A stretch of DNA of 41,584 nt from Microbacteriaceae bacterium PS02068 (GCA_029959325.1 JASCPF010000024.1:1-41584); one strand, 5' to 3'. Positions 7,938 through 15,609 are shown, counted from the stretch's first letter. Made by a program: numbers and translations. The notes: a model not told the origin generated them from the letters alone.

Positions 7938-8212
7938 CGCATCGCCCGCTCGAACGGGTCGTCCTGGCCTGGATCTATCGCCGCATCGACGTCTGCCCTC
8001 AGCCGGTCGGGGTCGACGACCGGCATGTTTCGCGAAGCGCGCGCGAACTCGTCGCGGGCGACGAAACGGTGGGTGCGGCGCAGGGGGATCAGCTCGCCGA
8101 TGCCGCGACCGTCCCGCGTCACGGTGAAGGACTCGCCGTGTTCGATGGCATCCATGATCTCGCGTGACCGCATGCGCAGGTCTCGTTGACTGATCTCCGC
8201 CGGGGTGCCCAT
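7934..8212 (-). CDS. Type II antitoxin, Phd/YefM family
   Basis: 92 aa. The N-terminal Phd/YefM DNA-binding domain (ISQRDLRMRSREIMDAIEHGESFTVTRDGRGIGELIPL, residues about 6-43) should bind the operon's own promoter. The C-terminal part (residues about 50-92, rich in Arg, Asp and Pro) should wrap the VapC toxin. ATG at 8212 is preferred over an upstream in-frame ATG at 8239 because TAATCT lies seven bases before it with no Shine-Dalgarno, the layout of a leaderless start. The stop overlaps vapC by four bases, so the antitoxin is translated first. The start codon sits inside a palindrome (TGCCC, 8206-8210, and GGGCA, 8214-8218), a plausible autoregulatory operator. Confidence 0.88.
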   Translation of the reverse strand: MGTPAEISQRDLRMRSREIMDAIEHGESFTVTRDGRGIGELIPLRRTHRFVARDEFARASRNMPVVDPDRLRADVDAAIDPGQDDPFERAMR

Positions 8213-8258
8213 GGGGCAGAGATTAGCACCGGATGCCATGGTGTGCCACCACGTGCTA
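8206..8258. promoter_or_regulatory. Toxin-antitoxin promoter and candidate operators
   Basis: Minus-strand -10 TAATCT (8225-8220) lies seven bases from the antitoxin ATG. Three small inverted repeats surround it: TGCCC/GGGCA (8206-8218), TAGCAC/GTGCTA (8224-8229 and 8253-8258) and TGGTG/CACCA (8239-8251). Phd-type antitoxins bind such palindromes, but which of these is used is unknown. Confidence 0.45.
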
Positions 8259-8333
8259 CACCTCGTCGGCGTGGGCGTGCGGGCTGCTTCGCCCGGGGCA
8301 TCCGCGGCCCGCCCCGATGTCGGAGGCCCCTCC

Positions 8334-8339
8334 TACTGT
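8334..8339 (+). promoter_or_regulatory. Candidate -10 box of the DUF222-HNH gene
   Basis: TACTGT is seven bases before ATG 8347. A GGGAG motif falls inside the same gap, so either leaderless or very short-leader translation is possible. Confidence 0.4.
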
Positions 8340-8346
8340 GGGAGCT

Positions 8347-9624
8347 ATGGAAGAGGTCATGCAGGTCACCGCCGAAGAGGCGATGGGGTACATGCTGAAC
8401 GACCTCATTCCGAGTCGGCACTCCGCCAATCAGGGTGCCGCGCGGCTGGCCGACGGCATCAGCGACGCGCTCCGGTTCGCGGCCGCGAACCCGCACATCT
8501 ACACCCACCTGACCGGCGATGACGGGCTGCGCGCCGCCGAATCGGCGGTGCTGCTCGAGGTCGCCCTGCGGGTGCAGCTGCCCGAAGGGCACATCCGGGG
8601 CCTCGCCCGCGTCGCGACGACGGCCCGTGCTCAGCTGCCCGAGCTGTGGCGCCGCGCACGCGAGGGGTTCGCCGCGTTCTCGCTCGTCGAGGCGACGGTC
8701 GACGCGCTCGTGCGGCTGCGGCCCGCCGTCGACGCGACGGATGCCGAGCGCGAGGCGTCTGCGGCGGCGATCGCGATGGTCGACTCTCAGGCATCCGACT
8801 GGGTTCTCTCGCTCACGCCGGGCGCGTTTCGGCGGCGCTTGCGCGTTCTGCTCGACCGCCTCGACGCGCGCGACACCGTGCGCCGCCATGTCGACGCGCT
8901 CGACCAGCGGCGGGTGATCTTCGACGATCCCGAAGACGGCATGGCGTGGATTCACGTGCTGGTGCCCGCGATCGAGGCGATCGCGGCCAAGCGACGTGCG
9001 ACCTCGACCGCGAAGAACCTGCAGAAAGATCGTCGCGAGGGTCGCAGCCGCGACCAGATCCGCGCCGATCTGGTGTCGGCCTGGCTCCGCGGCGAAGGAA
9101 CACCCACCGCCACCACGGTGAAGGTGTTCGTCACCGTGCCCGTCGGCCTCACCGCCGGCACTCTCGTCGACGAGCACGGCACCTGCACCGTGTGCGGCGG
9201 CAGCGGCTGGGCCGAACAGGCGCGCATCGTCGGTGGCCCGACGCTCGACCCGCTCACCGCGAAGCAGCTCTTCCTCGACGCGACCAGCTACCGGCGGCTG
9301 ATCACCGACCCCGTCCGCGGGGTCATCGTCGACCTCGACCGCCGCCGCTACCGTCCGACGAAGGCGCAGCGCGACCTGCTGATCCTTCAGCACGGCACGT
9401 GCGCGCGCGACGGCTGCACGCGCCTCGCCGTCGACGCCGATATCGACCACATCATCGAGTGGTCGCGCGGCGGCTCGACCGACCTCGCCTCACTGAGACC
9501 GCTGTGCCCTCCCGATCACACGGTCCGACATCGCACGCGCATCCGGTTCCGATCCCGCCCCGACGGCACCGCACAGGTCGTCACGCCCACCGGGCTCGTC
9601 AGCGAGGCGCCGCCGCCGTTCTGA
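8347..9624 (+). CDS. DUF222 domain HNH endonuclease-like protein
   Basis: 425 aa. The N-terminal and middle parts match the DUF222 family common in actinobacteria (alpha-helical, with PEGHIRGLARVATTARAQLPELW and VRRHVDALDQRRVIF). The C-terminal HNH nuclease domain (residues about 350-400) has the pattern CARDGCTRL, then DIDHIIEWSRGGSTDLASLRPLC, then DHTVRH. The usual HH pair before the last His reads DH here, while the central DH and the Cys pairs are intact. A CxxCGG motif (CTVCGGSG) precedes it. These proteins occur in many paralogous copies and are often linked with mobile introns or inteins, but no activity is established. ATG at 8347 is chosen over an in-frame ATG at 8233, whose extra residues do not resemble the family. 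Confidence 0.85.
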   Translation: MEEVMQVTAEEAMGYMLNDLIPSRHSANQGAARLADGISDALRFAAANPHIYTHLTGDDGLRAAESAVLLEVALRVQLPEGHIRGLARVATTARAQLPELWRRAREGFAAFSLVEATVDALVRLRPAVDATDAEREASAAAIAMVDSQASDWVLSLTPGAFRRRLRVLLDRLDARDTVRRHVDALDQRRVIFDDPEDGMAWIHVLVPAIEAIAAKRRATSTAKNLQKDRREGRSRDQIRADLVSAWLRGEGTPTATTVKVFVTVPVGLTAGTLVDEHGTCTVCGGSGWAEQARIVGGPTLDPLTAKQLFLDATSYRRLITDPVRGVIVDLDRRRYRPTKAQRDLLILQHGTCARDGCTRLAVDADIDHIIEWSRGGSTDLASLRPLCPPDHTVRHRTRIRFRSRPDGTAQVVTPTGLVSEAPPPF

Positions 9625-9627
9625 TGC

Positions 9628-9996
9628 TCAGTGGTTGAGCACTGCCCACGCGATCAAGCTGTCGATGCGACGCACGTCTGCGCCCTTGCCGAGCTTGATC
9701 TTGATGTGGCCCGCTCGGGTCCAGAGCTCGATCTCAGAGTTCCAGTCGAGTACGCCCGCGTTCTCCGACGACCACATGTTGATCGCCGCATAGGGCAGTG
9801 AGTAGATCTCGATCTTCTTGCCGGTCAGGCCCTGTGCATCGCGCACGATGAGCCGCTTCGTCGTGAACGTCGCCGAGTCGCGGAACGTCTTGAACGAGGC
9901 GACCGCCTGCTCGCCCTGCGTGAGCAGCGGCGTGACATCGGCGGGCACGGGGATCTCCTGTTGAAGAGTCCAGGTCAGCAGGGCGCTGGTTTCCAT
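9628..9996 (-). CDS. PH domain-containing protein (bacterial PH fold)
   Basis: 122 aa, no signal peptide or membrane helix. The sequence (QGEQAVASFKTFRDSATFTTKRLIVRDAQGLTGKKIEIYSLPYAAINMWSSENAGVLDWNSEIELWTRAGHIKIKLGKGADVRRIDSLIAWAVL) matches the bacterial pleckstrin-homology family, with its FTTKRLIVRD strand pair, the YSLPYAAI turn and a C-terminal helix. The role of such proteins is not known in detail. It is encoded downstream of, and on the same strand as, the TM2-Ltp gene, separated by a strong hairpin. It is nearly back to back with the HNH gene stop, three bases away. Confidence 0.82.
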   Translation of the reverse strand: METSALLTWTLQQEIPVPADVTPLLTQGEQAVASFKTFRDSATFTTKRLIVRDAQGLTGKKIEIYSLPYAAINMWSSENAGVLDWNSEIELWTRAGHIKIKLGKGADVRRIDSLIAWAVLNH

Positions 9997-10024
9997 CGAA
10001 GTGTCCGTTCGTCGGGGGGAGGGT

Positions 10025-10059
10025 GTGAGCGCGGCGCATCAGCCGACCGCCGCGCTCAC
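10025..10059 (-). terminator. Strong hairpin between the TM2-Ltp and PH-domain genes
   Basis: A perfect 12-bp stem, GTGAGCGCGGCG (10025-10036) with CGCCGCGCTCAC (10048-10059), with an 11-nt loop. It lies 16 bases past the stop of the minus-strand TM2-Ltp gene. No U-run follows on the minus strand, so it could be a U-poor terminator or an mRNA-stabilising or attenuating stem. Confidence 0.6.
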
Positions 10060-10075
10060 CTTTCAGTATCCGATC

Positions 10076-10909
10076 TCAGTATCCGACTGCGGCCAGGCCG
10101 GCGGCGATCTGGTCGGGCGTGAACTTGTCGAACTCGAGCTGGCCGGCGAGCTGGTCGCGCGAGAACGACATCGTGTCGAGATAGCTCTGGGCCTTCTTCG
10201 CCGCCTGCTCGTTCCAGTCGACCGTCACGTGGTCGACCGCGAAGGAGGCATCTTCGGGAGAGAACTTGTCGAACTCGAGTTGCGCGATGAGGCCCTCTCG
10301 AGAGAAAGGAAGGTACGTCAGGTAGGTCCCCGCCTTGTCGACGGCATTGCGCTGCGCGAGGGTGAGCTCCGGCTCGGCGGGTGCCGCCGCGGTCGGCGTC
10401 ACCGCCTCGCTCGGAGTGCTGGGCGTCGCTGCCTCGGTCTCGGCGGGCGTCGCCGCCTCGGTCTCGCTTGCGGGCGTCGCCACGGATGCCACCGGATGCG
10501 AACCCGCGCTGCCGTTCGCCGCGCCGAGTCCCCACCCGGCCAGCACGAGCACACCCGTCACGATCCACGCGATCATCGGCTCCCTGCCTTTGCCGCGCAC
10601 CTTGTTTCCACGGGCATCCGTCGCGTTGCCGGTCAGCGTGATGATCAGATCGACGAGCCACCAGATGCCCAGACCGCCCAAGGTGACGAGCTTGATGATC
10701 GCCGTGCCGATCTTGCCGAGGTAGAACCGGTCGGCGCCGAAGATGCCCAGCAGGTACGAGAGCAGCCACGTCGCGATGAACGACTTGTCGCTCGACCCGG
10801 GTGCGAGCGTGGGTGCGAGCCCCGGTGCCGCGGGTGCGTCGTAGGCGGGCTGCGACGTCCCGACCGGAGGCAGCTGGGGAGCGGGGGGCGGCGTGGCATC
10901 GAACGACAT
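10076..10909 (-). CDS. TM2 domain membrane protein with two C-terminal Ltp repeats
   Basis: 277 aa, a three-part protein. A Pro/Ala-rich cytoplasmic start (residues 1-40) is followed by a TM2 domain (residues 41-93: two helices with the GADRFYLGKIGTA signature between them). A third helix (MIAWIVTGVLVLAGWGLGAANG, residues 112-133) comes next, then an Ala/Thr/Glu linker with repeated EAATP (140-180). Two tandem Ltp-like repeats end the protein (182-230 and 231-277), each with the pattern YL.(x)FSR..L..QLEFDKF.P. Ltp repeats are known from a streptococcal prophage lipoprotein that blocks phage DNA injection, and are also found in host surface proteins. Topology would place the repeats outside the membrane. 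A role in phage exclusion is possible but unproven. ATG 10909 has GAGGACC upstream. Confidence 0.88.
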   Translation of the reverse strand: MSFDATPPPAPQLPPVGTSQPAYDAPAAPGLAPTLAPGSSDKSFIATWLLSYLLGIFGADRFYLGKIGTAIIKLVTLGGLGIWWLVDLIITLTGNATDARGNKVRGKGREPMIAWIVTGVLVLAGWGLGAANGSAGSHPVASVATPASETEAATPAETEAATPSTPSEAVTPTAAAPAEPELTLAQRNAVDKAGTYLTYLPFSREGLIAQLEFDKFSPEDASFAVDHVTVDWNEQAAKKAQSYLDTMSFSRDQLAGQLEFDKFTPDQIAAGLAAVGY

Positions 10910-11101
10910 GAGAGGTCCTCGTGATTCCTAGTGTGTGTTGCGGACGAGCGAGACGGTCACGTCGAAGGTGTGCGCGAACGTCTCACGAGCAAGCGTGGCG
11001 CGCTCGGCAGAAGGCGACCTCCTGCGATCGGTCGCCCTCAGCTGACCGATCGATCCGAAACCGCCGACCGTTCGATGGATGCCGGTGTCGTGCGCACTTC
11101 G

Positions 11102-11107
11102 TAAGCT
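11102..11107 (+). promoter_or_regulatory. Leaderless -10 box of the histidine kinase gene
   Basis: TAAGCT is followed by six bases and ATG 11114, with no ribosome-binding site. Confidence 0.5.
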
Positions 11108-11113
11108 CGAGCC

Positions 11114-12352
11114 ATGAGCGCCGCCCGTACCCGAGCGAGCCGGTGGGATGCGGTGCTGAACGGCACCCGCTCCACGGGCCTGTTCGTCTTCGGAGTCCTC
11201 TTCGACATCACGTGCGTGATGAACGTACCCGGCGGCGCCGACTTCGTTCGCGGCGATGAGCCGACGGCGCAGATCACCGCCCGCGGAGGGCTGGTCGCAT
11301 TCCTCGCCCTCGTCTGCTGGGTCACGGTCTTCTTCCGTGCGCGATTTCCGCTCGCCACGGCGGTGGCCGGCGGCGTTCTCCTGCTCGTCGGCACGTCCTA
11401 TGCGCTTGCGCTCGTCGCGAGCTTCCACGTGCTGCTGCGGTGGCCGCGCCGCAGGGCCCTGACATGGGCTGTGACGATCGGAGCCGTCGCGATCTACGTC
11501 CTCCGCGAGGTCTTCGGAGGATGGGGAACGGCGCTCGTCTGGCTGCTGTCGCGAGACACGGCGCGCGATGACCCCGCGTGGGCGATCAGCTCGGTCGTGA
11601 TCGCCGCGCTCAGTCTCGGACTGCTCGCCGTGGTCGTCGCCTATCGACGCGCGCGAGTGGATGCCTCTCTCAGTCGCCAGCGGGCGACCCAGCTGCACCA
11701 GCGCGCCGACGAACTCGACGAGCAGCTGGCACGCCAAGCCGAGCGTGAGCGCATCGCGCGTGACCTGCACGACGGACTCGGGCATCGCCTGTCGTCGATG
11801 GCGCTGGCTGCGGGGGCGTTCGAGTCGCAGGCCGCGGCGGCTCCCGTCGATCCCGCCCTCACGGAGTGGGCGCAGCTCGTGCGGCGCCAAGCGCACGCCG
11901 CCCTGGAAGAAGTGCGCGATGTCGTCGGCGGCCTTCGCGACGAGGTGACCGACGTGCGCCCGTCCGCGCGTGCGTCGCTGCGGCAGACGGCGCAGTTGCT
12001 CGCCGACCTGCGCGCCACCGGCCACGCCACCAACGCGTACGTCGTCGTCGAGAGCATCGAACGCCTCGACCCGCTCCACGACTCCGCCGCATTCCGGGTG
12101 GTGCAGGAACTGCTCACCAACGTCATGAAGCACGCGCCCGGCGCACCCGTCGAGGTGTTTGTCGATGCCGCGCCCGAACGTGGCATCCGCGTGCGCATCT
12201 CCAATCCGCTGGTGCCCGTCTCCTTCCCGGCTCCCGGTGGGCGGCATGGCCTCGAGGGCATCCGAGGGCGCGCGGCATCGATCGGCGGCACCGCGTGGAT
12301 CGGTCCGCACCAGGGGCAGTTCCTCGCGGACGTGAGCCTTCCCTGGGAGTGA
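11114..12352 (+). CDS. Sensor histidine kinase, NarL/DesK type (HisKA_3)
   Basis: 412 aa membrane kinase. The N-terminal half has about six hydrophobic helices (residues about 18-175) with no obvious extracellular domain. A coiled-coil linker (LSRQRATQLHQRADELDEQLARQAERERIARDLHDGLGH) leads to the phospho-acceptor H219 in RDLHDGLGHRLSSMALAAG. The HATPase end has the N-box VVQELLTNVMKHAP and the G-box GRHGLEGIRGRAASIGG. The order of domains is complete. It pairs with the LuxR-type regulator that begins 41 nt downstream on the same strand. The signal is unknown; the helical, loop-poor sensor resembles DesK-like membrane sensors. Confidence 0.9.
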   Translation: MSAARTRASRWDAVLNGTRSTGLFVFGVLFDITCVMNVPGGADFVRGDEPTAQITARGGLVAFLALVCWVTVFFRARFPLATAVAGGVLLLVGTSYALALVASFHVLLRWPRRRALTWAVTIGAVAIYVLREVFGGWGTALVWLLSRDTARDDPAWAISSVVIAALSLGLLAVVVAYRRARVDASLSRQRATQLHQRADELDEQLARQAERERIARDLHDGLGHRLSSMALAAGAFESQAAAAPVDPALTEWAQLVRRQAHAALEEVRDVVGGLRDEVTDVRPSARASLRQTAQLLADLRATGHATNAYVVVESIERLDPLHDSAAFRVVQELLTNVMKHAPGAPVEVFVDAAPERGIRVRISNPLVPVSFPAPGGRHGLEGIRGRAASIGGTAWIGPHQGQFLADVSLPWE

Positions 12353-12381
12353 TCCGGCGACGTCGCGTCGGAGCGTGACGA

Positions 12382-12387
12382 TATCGT
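12382..12387 (+). promoter_or_regulatory. Leaderless -10 box of the LuxR-type regulator gene
   Basis: TATCGT is followed by six bases and GTG 12394. It gives the regulator its own promoter inside the two-gene unit and supports the GTG start. Confidence 0.5.
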
Positions 12388-12393
12388 GGCGGT

Positions 12394-13074
12394 GTGGTCG
12401 TCCCTCCCGAACAGCGCGCCGTGCGTGTGCTCGTGGTCGATGATGACTTCCTCGTGCGCGCCGCCATCACCGGAATCCTCGGGCCGCGCACCGACATCGA
12501 CGTCGTCGGCACCGCGGCGGGCGGCGTCGAGGCCATCGCCCTCGCGAGATCGCACCGCCCTGATGTCGTGCTGATGGACATCCAGATGCCCGGGATGGAC
12601 GGCGTCGAGGCGACGCGCGCGATCCTCGATCAGGTAGACACCGAGGTCGTCGCGATCACGAGCATCGGCACGCCCGACATGGTCCAGCGCATGCTGGATG
12701 CCGGCGCCTACGGCTACATCCTGAAGGACACCGCGCCCGACGCCCTCGCAGAGGCCGTTCTGACGGTGGCCCGGGGTGACGCGTTCCTGTCGCCCCGGCA
12801 TACGCGCGCGCTCGTCGAGCGTCTCGTCGCGGAAACCGGATCCGACGCTCGACAGAAGGCGGCCGAGCTGTTCCGGACGCTGACCGATCGCGAGCGCGAC
12901 GCGGCTCGCCTCGTCGCGGCAGGCGAGACCGACGCAGAGATCGCGCAGGCGCTGCATGTCTCACTCACGACGGTGAAGACGCACGTGCAGCAGGCGCGAC
13001 TCAAGCTCGGGGCGCGCAATCGGACCCAGATCGGCGTGATCGTCGAGCGCGCCGGCGAGACGCCGACGCCCTGA
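12394..13074 (+). CDS. Response regulator with LuxR-type HTH (NarL family)
   Basis: 226 aa. The receiver domain (residues about 10-125) has the acidic pair in VVDDDFLV, phospho-acceptor D62 in VVLMDIQMPGMDG, and the conserved Lys in YGYILKDT. The C-terminal LuxR helix-turn-helix (residues about 160-215) reads LTDRERDAARLVAAGETDAEIAQALHVSLTTVKTHVQQARLKLGARNRTQIGVI. It should be phosphorylated by the kinase encoded just upstream. GTG 12394 is chosen because a TATCGT box lies six bases before it. Targets are unknown; the gene ends 15 bases from the convergent TfoX_N gene. Confidence 0.93.
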   Translation: MVVPPEQRAVRVLVVDDDFLVRAAITGILGPRTDIDVVGTAAGGVEAIALARSHRPDVVLMDIQMPGMDGVEATRAILDQVDTEVVAITSIGTPDMVQRMLDAGAYGYILKDTAPDALAEAVLTVARGDAFLSPRHTRALVERLVAETGSDARQKAAELFRTLTDRERDAARLVAAGETDAEIAQALHVSLTTVKTHVQQARLKLGARNRTQIGVIVERAGETPTP

Positions 13075-13089
13075 CTCCGAGCCCCGAGA

Positions 13090-13428
13090 TCACCGCGGCG
13101 TGATCGCGTCGACGAACGCGTGCGCCTCGTCGGCGAGGCCCTCCCAGAGACTCGCGTGCGAGGCATCCACGAACACCCACTCGCGCATGGCGCGGCCCTG
13201 CATCACGACCCGCCGGGCGATGCCCTCGGCCTCGAGTTCGTCGGCGCGACTCTGCGGGATCTTCAGCATGAGGTCGGCGTCGTAGCCGATGCAGGCGAAG
13301 ACCTTGCCGCGCACGCGCACGCCGGTCACCCCGAACATCGGACCCAGATCGACGTCGTCGAGCCGCAACAGACGATCCACGATGGGATCGAAGATCGCGT
13401 GGGCATGCTCCTGAGCCGCGGCATCCAT
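13090..13428 (-). CDS. TfoX N-terminal domain protein
   Basis: 112 aa. It matches the TfoX_N fold throughout: VDLGPMFGVTGVRVRGKVFACIGYDADLMLKIPQSRADELEAEG, then MREWVFVDA near the end. Stand-alone TfoX_N proteins are common in actinobacteria and lack the C-terminal part of the competence regulator TfoX/Sxy, so a role in competence should not be assumed. ATG 13428 is chosen because TACCCT lies exactly six bases upstream with no Shine-Dalgarno. The open frame extends to 13596, but that extension covers the divergent promoter and PadR start. It shares the intergenic region with the PadR-exporter operon. Confidence 0.82.
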   Translation of the reverse strand: MDAAAQEHAHAIFDPIVDRLLRLDDVDLGPMFGVTGVRVRGKVFACIGYDADLMLKIPQSRADELEAEGIARRVVMQGRAMREWVFVDASHASLWEGLADEAHAFVDAITPR

Positions 13429-13434
13429 GCGCTG

Positions 13435-13440
13435 AGGGTA
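13435..13440 (-). promoter_or_regulatory. Leaderless -10 box of the TfoX_N gene
   Basis: TACCCT on the minus strand (13440-13435), six bases from ATG 13428. It directly abuts the -35 of the divergent PadR promoter (13441), so the two promoters are back to back. Confidence 0.5.
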
Positions 13441-13484
13441 TCGACCACGTCTGCCATCGCATGTATAGTCCATGTGGACTAGTC
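13441..13484 (+). promoter_or_regulatory. PadR-exporter promoter with overlapping palindromic operator
   Basis: A -35 like TCGACC (13441-13446), a 17-nt spacer and -10 TATAGT (13464-13469) form a near-consensus promoter. A perfect palindrome, TAGTCCA-TG-TGGACTA (13466-13481), starts within the -10 box and covers the expected transcription start. A second small palindrome, GACTAGTC (13477-13484), overlaps its end. PadR proteins bind palindromes like this, so autorepression relieved by a drug or phenolic ligand is likely. Confidence 0.75.
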
Positions 13485-13498
13485 GACACGGAGTACTC

Positions 13499-14116
13499 AT
13501 GAAGGATGCCCTCACCCGCCTGACCCCGCTCGGGGTGATGGTGCTCGCGCTGCTGCGCGAAGACGACATGCATCCGTACGAGATGATCCGCCTCATGCGT
13601 CAGCGCCACGACGATCGCATCGTGTCGCTCACGAACGGCACGATGTACCACACCGTCGCTCGCCTCGAGAAGTGCGGACTGCTCGCCGAGGTCGGCGTGG
13701 ACCGCGATGGCAACCGTCCGGAACGCACGACGTATGCGCTGACGGATGCCGGTGACGCCGCCGTCATCGAGTGGGTGCGCCGCGAGCTTCCGCTGCTCGA
13801 TCGCCCCGTCGAATTCCGCGTCGCGCTCGCCGAAGCCCACAACCTGAGCCGCGAAGAGACGATCGCGCTGCTCCGCGTGCGCCTCGCCGGGCTGGCCGCG
13901 GCCCGCGACGTGCACCAGCGCGGGCGAGCGGGGGCGCTCGCGAAGGGTGTCCTCGATCAGTACCTCGTCGAGATCGACCGCGAGGGAGCCCTCCTCGCCG
14001 CCGACCACGACTGGCTCGCCGGTTTCCTCAACCGGCTGGCCCACCCCGACTTCGTGTGGGGAGCACACGAGAAGACAGATCGCTACCTGGCACAGAGAGA
14101 AGCCGCACGCTCATGA
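13499..14116 (+). CDS. PadR family transcriptional repressor
   Basis: 205 aa. The N-terminal winged helix (LTPLGVMVLALLREDDMHPYEMIRLMRQRHDDRIVSLTNGTMYHTVARLEKCGLLAEVGVDRDGNRPERTTYALTDAG, residues about 8-85) is a typical PadR domain. The helical C-terminal part (residues about 95-200) should form the dimer, as in PadR-s2/Vir-like members. ATG 13499 has GGAG six to nine bases upstream; an upstream in-frame ATG (13472) would lie inside the operator. The stop overlaps the start of a DHA2 exporter (ATGA), the standard PadR-plus-pump arrangement. It should repress both genes through the palindrome at 13466-13481. Confidence 0.93.
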   Translation: MKDALTRLTPLGVMVLALLREDDMHPYEMIRLMRQRHDDRIVSLTNGTMYHTVARLEKCGLLAEVGVDRDGNRPERTTYALTDAGDAAVIEWVRRELPLLDRPVEFRVALAEAHNLSREETIALLRVRLAGLAAARDVHQRGRAGALAKGVLDQYLVEIDREGALLAADHDWLAGFLNRLAHPDFVWGAHEKTDRYLAQREAARS

Positions 14117-15609
14117 CCGACCCTTCGACAAGCTCAGGGACCGACACCCGACCCGCGCCCGCCTCGACCTCCGAACGCAACCCCTGGCCCGCGCTCTGGG
14201 CGCTCGTCATCGGGTTCTTCATGATCCTCGTCGACACGACGATCGTCTCGGTCGCGAACCCCGCGATCAAGGCGGCGCTCGACCCGAACACGAACAACCT
14301 CGACAACGTCGTGTGGGTCACCTCGGCCTACCTGCTCGCCTACGCCGTGCCGCTGCTGATCACGGGCCGCCTCGGCGACCGGTTCGGACCGAAGCGGATC
14401 TACCTCATCGGGCTGGCGATCTTCACCCTGGCATCCCTGGGCTGCGGTCTGTCCGGCAGCCTCGAGATGCTCATCGTGTTCCGCGCGGTGCAGGGGCTCG
14501 GGGCATCCCTCATGACTCCGCAGACGATGGCGGTCATCACGCGCACCTTCCCGGCGAACCGCCGCGGCGCCGCGATGGGCCTGTGGGGCGCGACCTCGGG
14601 TGTCGCCATGCTCGTCGGCCCGCTCGCGGGCGGCCTTCTCGTCGACGGCTTCGGCTGGGAGTGGATCTTCTTCATCAACCTGCCGGTCGGCGTCGTCGGC
14701 TTCGTGCTCGCGTGGATTCTCGTGCCGAACCTCGAGCAGCACGAGCACCGCTTCGACATCCTGGGCGTCTTCCTCAGCGCGATCGGGCTTTTCCTGATCG
14801 TCTTCGGCCTGCAAGAGGGTGAGAAGTTCGACTGGGCCCCCTGGGTCTGGGCGATGATCGTCGGCGGTGTCGTCGTCATGGCCGTGTTCATCTGGCAGCA
14901 GGCGAAGACGAAGAGCGAGCCGCTCGTGCCGCTGGGGCTCTTCCGCGACCGCAACTTCTCGATCGCGAACATCGGCATCTCCACCGTCGGGTTCACCGTG
15001 ACAGCCATGTCGCTGCCGATGATGTTCTTCTACCAGCTCGCGCGCGGACTCACACCGACCGAGTCGGCCCTGCTGCTCATCCCGATGGCCGTGCTCGCCG
15101 GTGTGCTGGCACCCTTCGCCGGGAGACTGCTCGACCGCTTCGACCCGCGACTGCTGCTTGTGCCGGGCCTTCTGCTGACCACGATTGCGCTGTTCTGGTA
15201 CGCGGCGCTGATGAACCCCGACACGCCGATCTGGATGTTCCTGCTGCCCTCGGCGCTCATGGGCATCGGCCAGTCGGGCATGTGGGGTCCGCTGGCGACG
15301 ACCGCGACGCGCAACCTCGAGCCGCGCCAGGCCGGCGCCGGATCGGGCATCTACAACACGACGCGCACGATCGGATCGGTGCTCGGCTCGGCCGCGATCG
15401 CCGCCTTCATGCAGAGCCGCCTCGAGGCGAACCTGCCCGGCGCGGGCGATGCCGGGGGAGATTTCGGATCGGGTCAGCTGCCCGAGTTCGTGGTCGCCGG
15501 GTTCTCGAGCGCGATGGCGCAGTCGATGCTGCTGCCGGCATCCGTTCTGCTCATCGGCGTCGTGGCGGTGCTGTTCATGCAGCGCCCGGCACACCTGCTG
15601 AAGCGCTGA
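14113..15609 (+). CDS. MFS drug exporter, DHA2 family (EmrB/QacA type)
   Basis: 498 aa with about 14 membrane helices, expected to export drugs or toxic compounds by proton antiport. Helix 1 has FFMILVDTTIVSVANPAIKAAL, helices 2-3 have the motif A loop GRLGDRFGPKRIYL, and motif C (GATSGVAMLVGPLAGGLLVDGFGWEWIFFINLPVG) marks it as an antiporter of this family. It overlaps the PadR gene by four bases and is presumably derepressed by a PadR ligand. The N-terminal tail (residues 3-10, DPSTSSGT) is a translated copy of the dispersed TTCGACAAGCTC repeat, placed before the first helix where it can be tolerated. Substrate unknown. Confidence 0.92.
   Translation: MTDPSTSSGTDTRPAPASTSERNPWPALWALVIGFFMILVDTTIVSVANPAIKAALDPNTNNLDNVVWVTSAYLLAYAVPLLITGRLGDRFGPKRIYLIGLAIFTLASLGCGLSGSLEMLIVFRAVQGLGASLMTPQTMAVITRTFPANRRGAAMGLWGATSGVAMLVGPLAGGLLVDGFGWEWIFFINLPVGVVGFVLAWILVPNLEQHEHRFDILGVFLSAIGLFLIVFGLQEGEKFDWAPWVWAMIVGGVVVMAVFIWQQAKTKSEPLVPLGLFRDRNFSIANIGISTVGFTVTAMSLPMMFFYQLARGLTPTESALLLIPMAVLAGVLAPFAGRLLDRFDPRLLLVPGLLLTTIALFWYAALMNPDTPIWMFLLPSALMGIGQSGMWGPLATTATRNLEPRQAGAGSGIYNTTRTIGSVLGSAAIAAFMQSRLEANLPGAGDAGGDFGSGQLPEFVVAGFSSAMAQSMLLPASVLLIGVVAVLFMQRPAHLLKR
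14121..14142 (+). repeat. Dispersed repeat copy at the exporter N-terminus
   Basis: A clean single copy: CCC followed by TTCGACAAGCTCAGGGACC. It starts eight bases after the start codon and is read as DPSTSSGT, the same reading frame used in purC. Confidence 0.8.

Noticed and set aside
14134..15594. A 486-codon minus-strand open frame opposite the DHA2 exporter
   Set aside because: Composition is dominated by Arg, His, Asp and Glu with no domain, as expected from reading a membrane-protein gene backwards.
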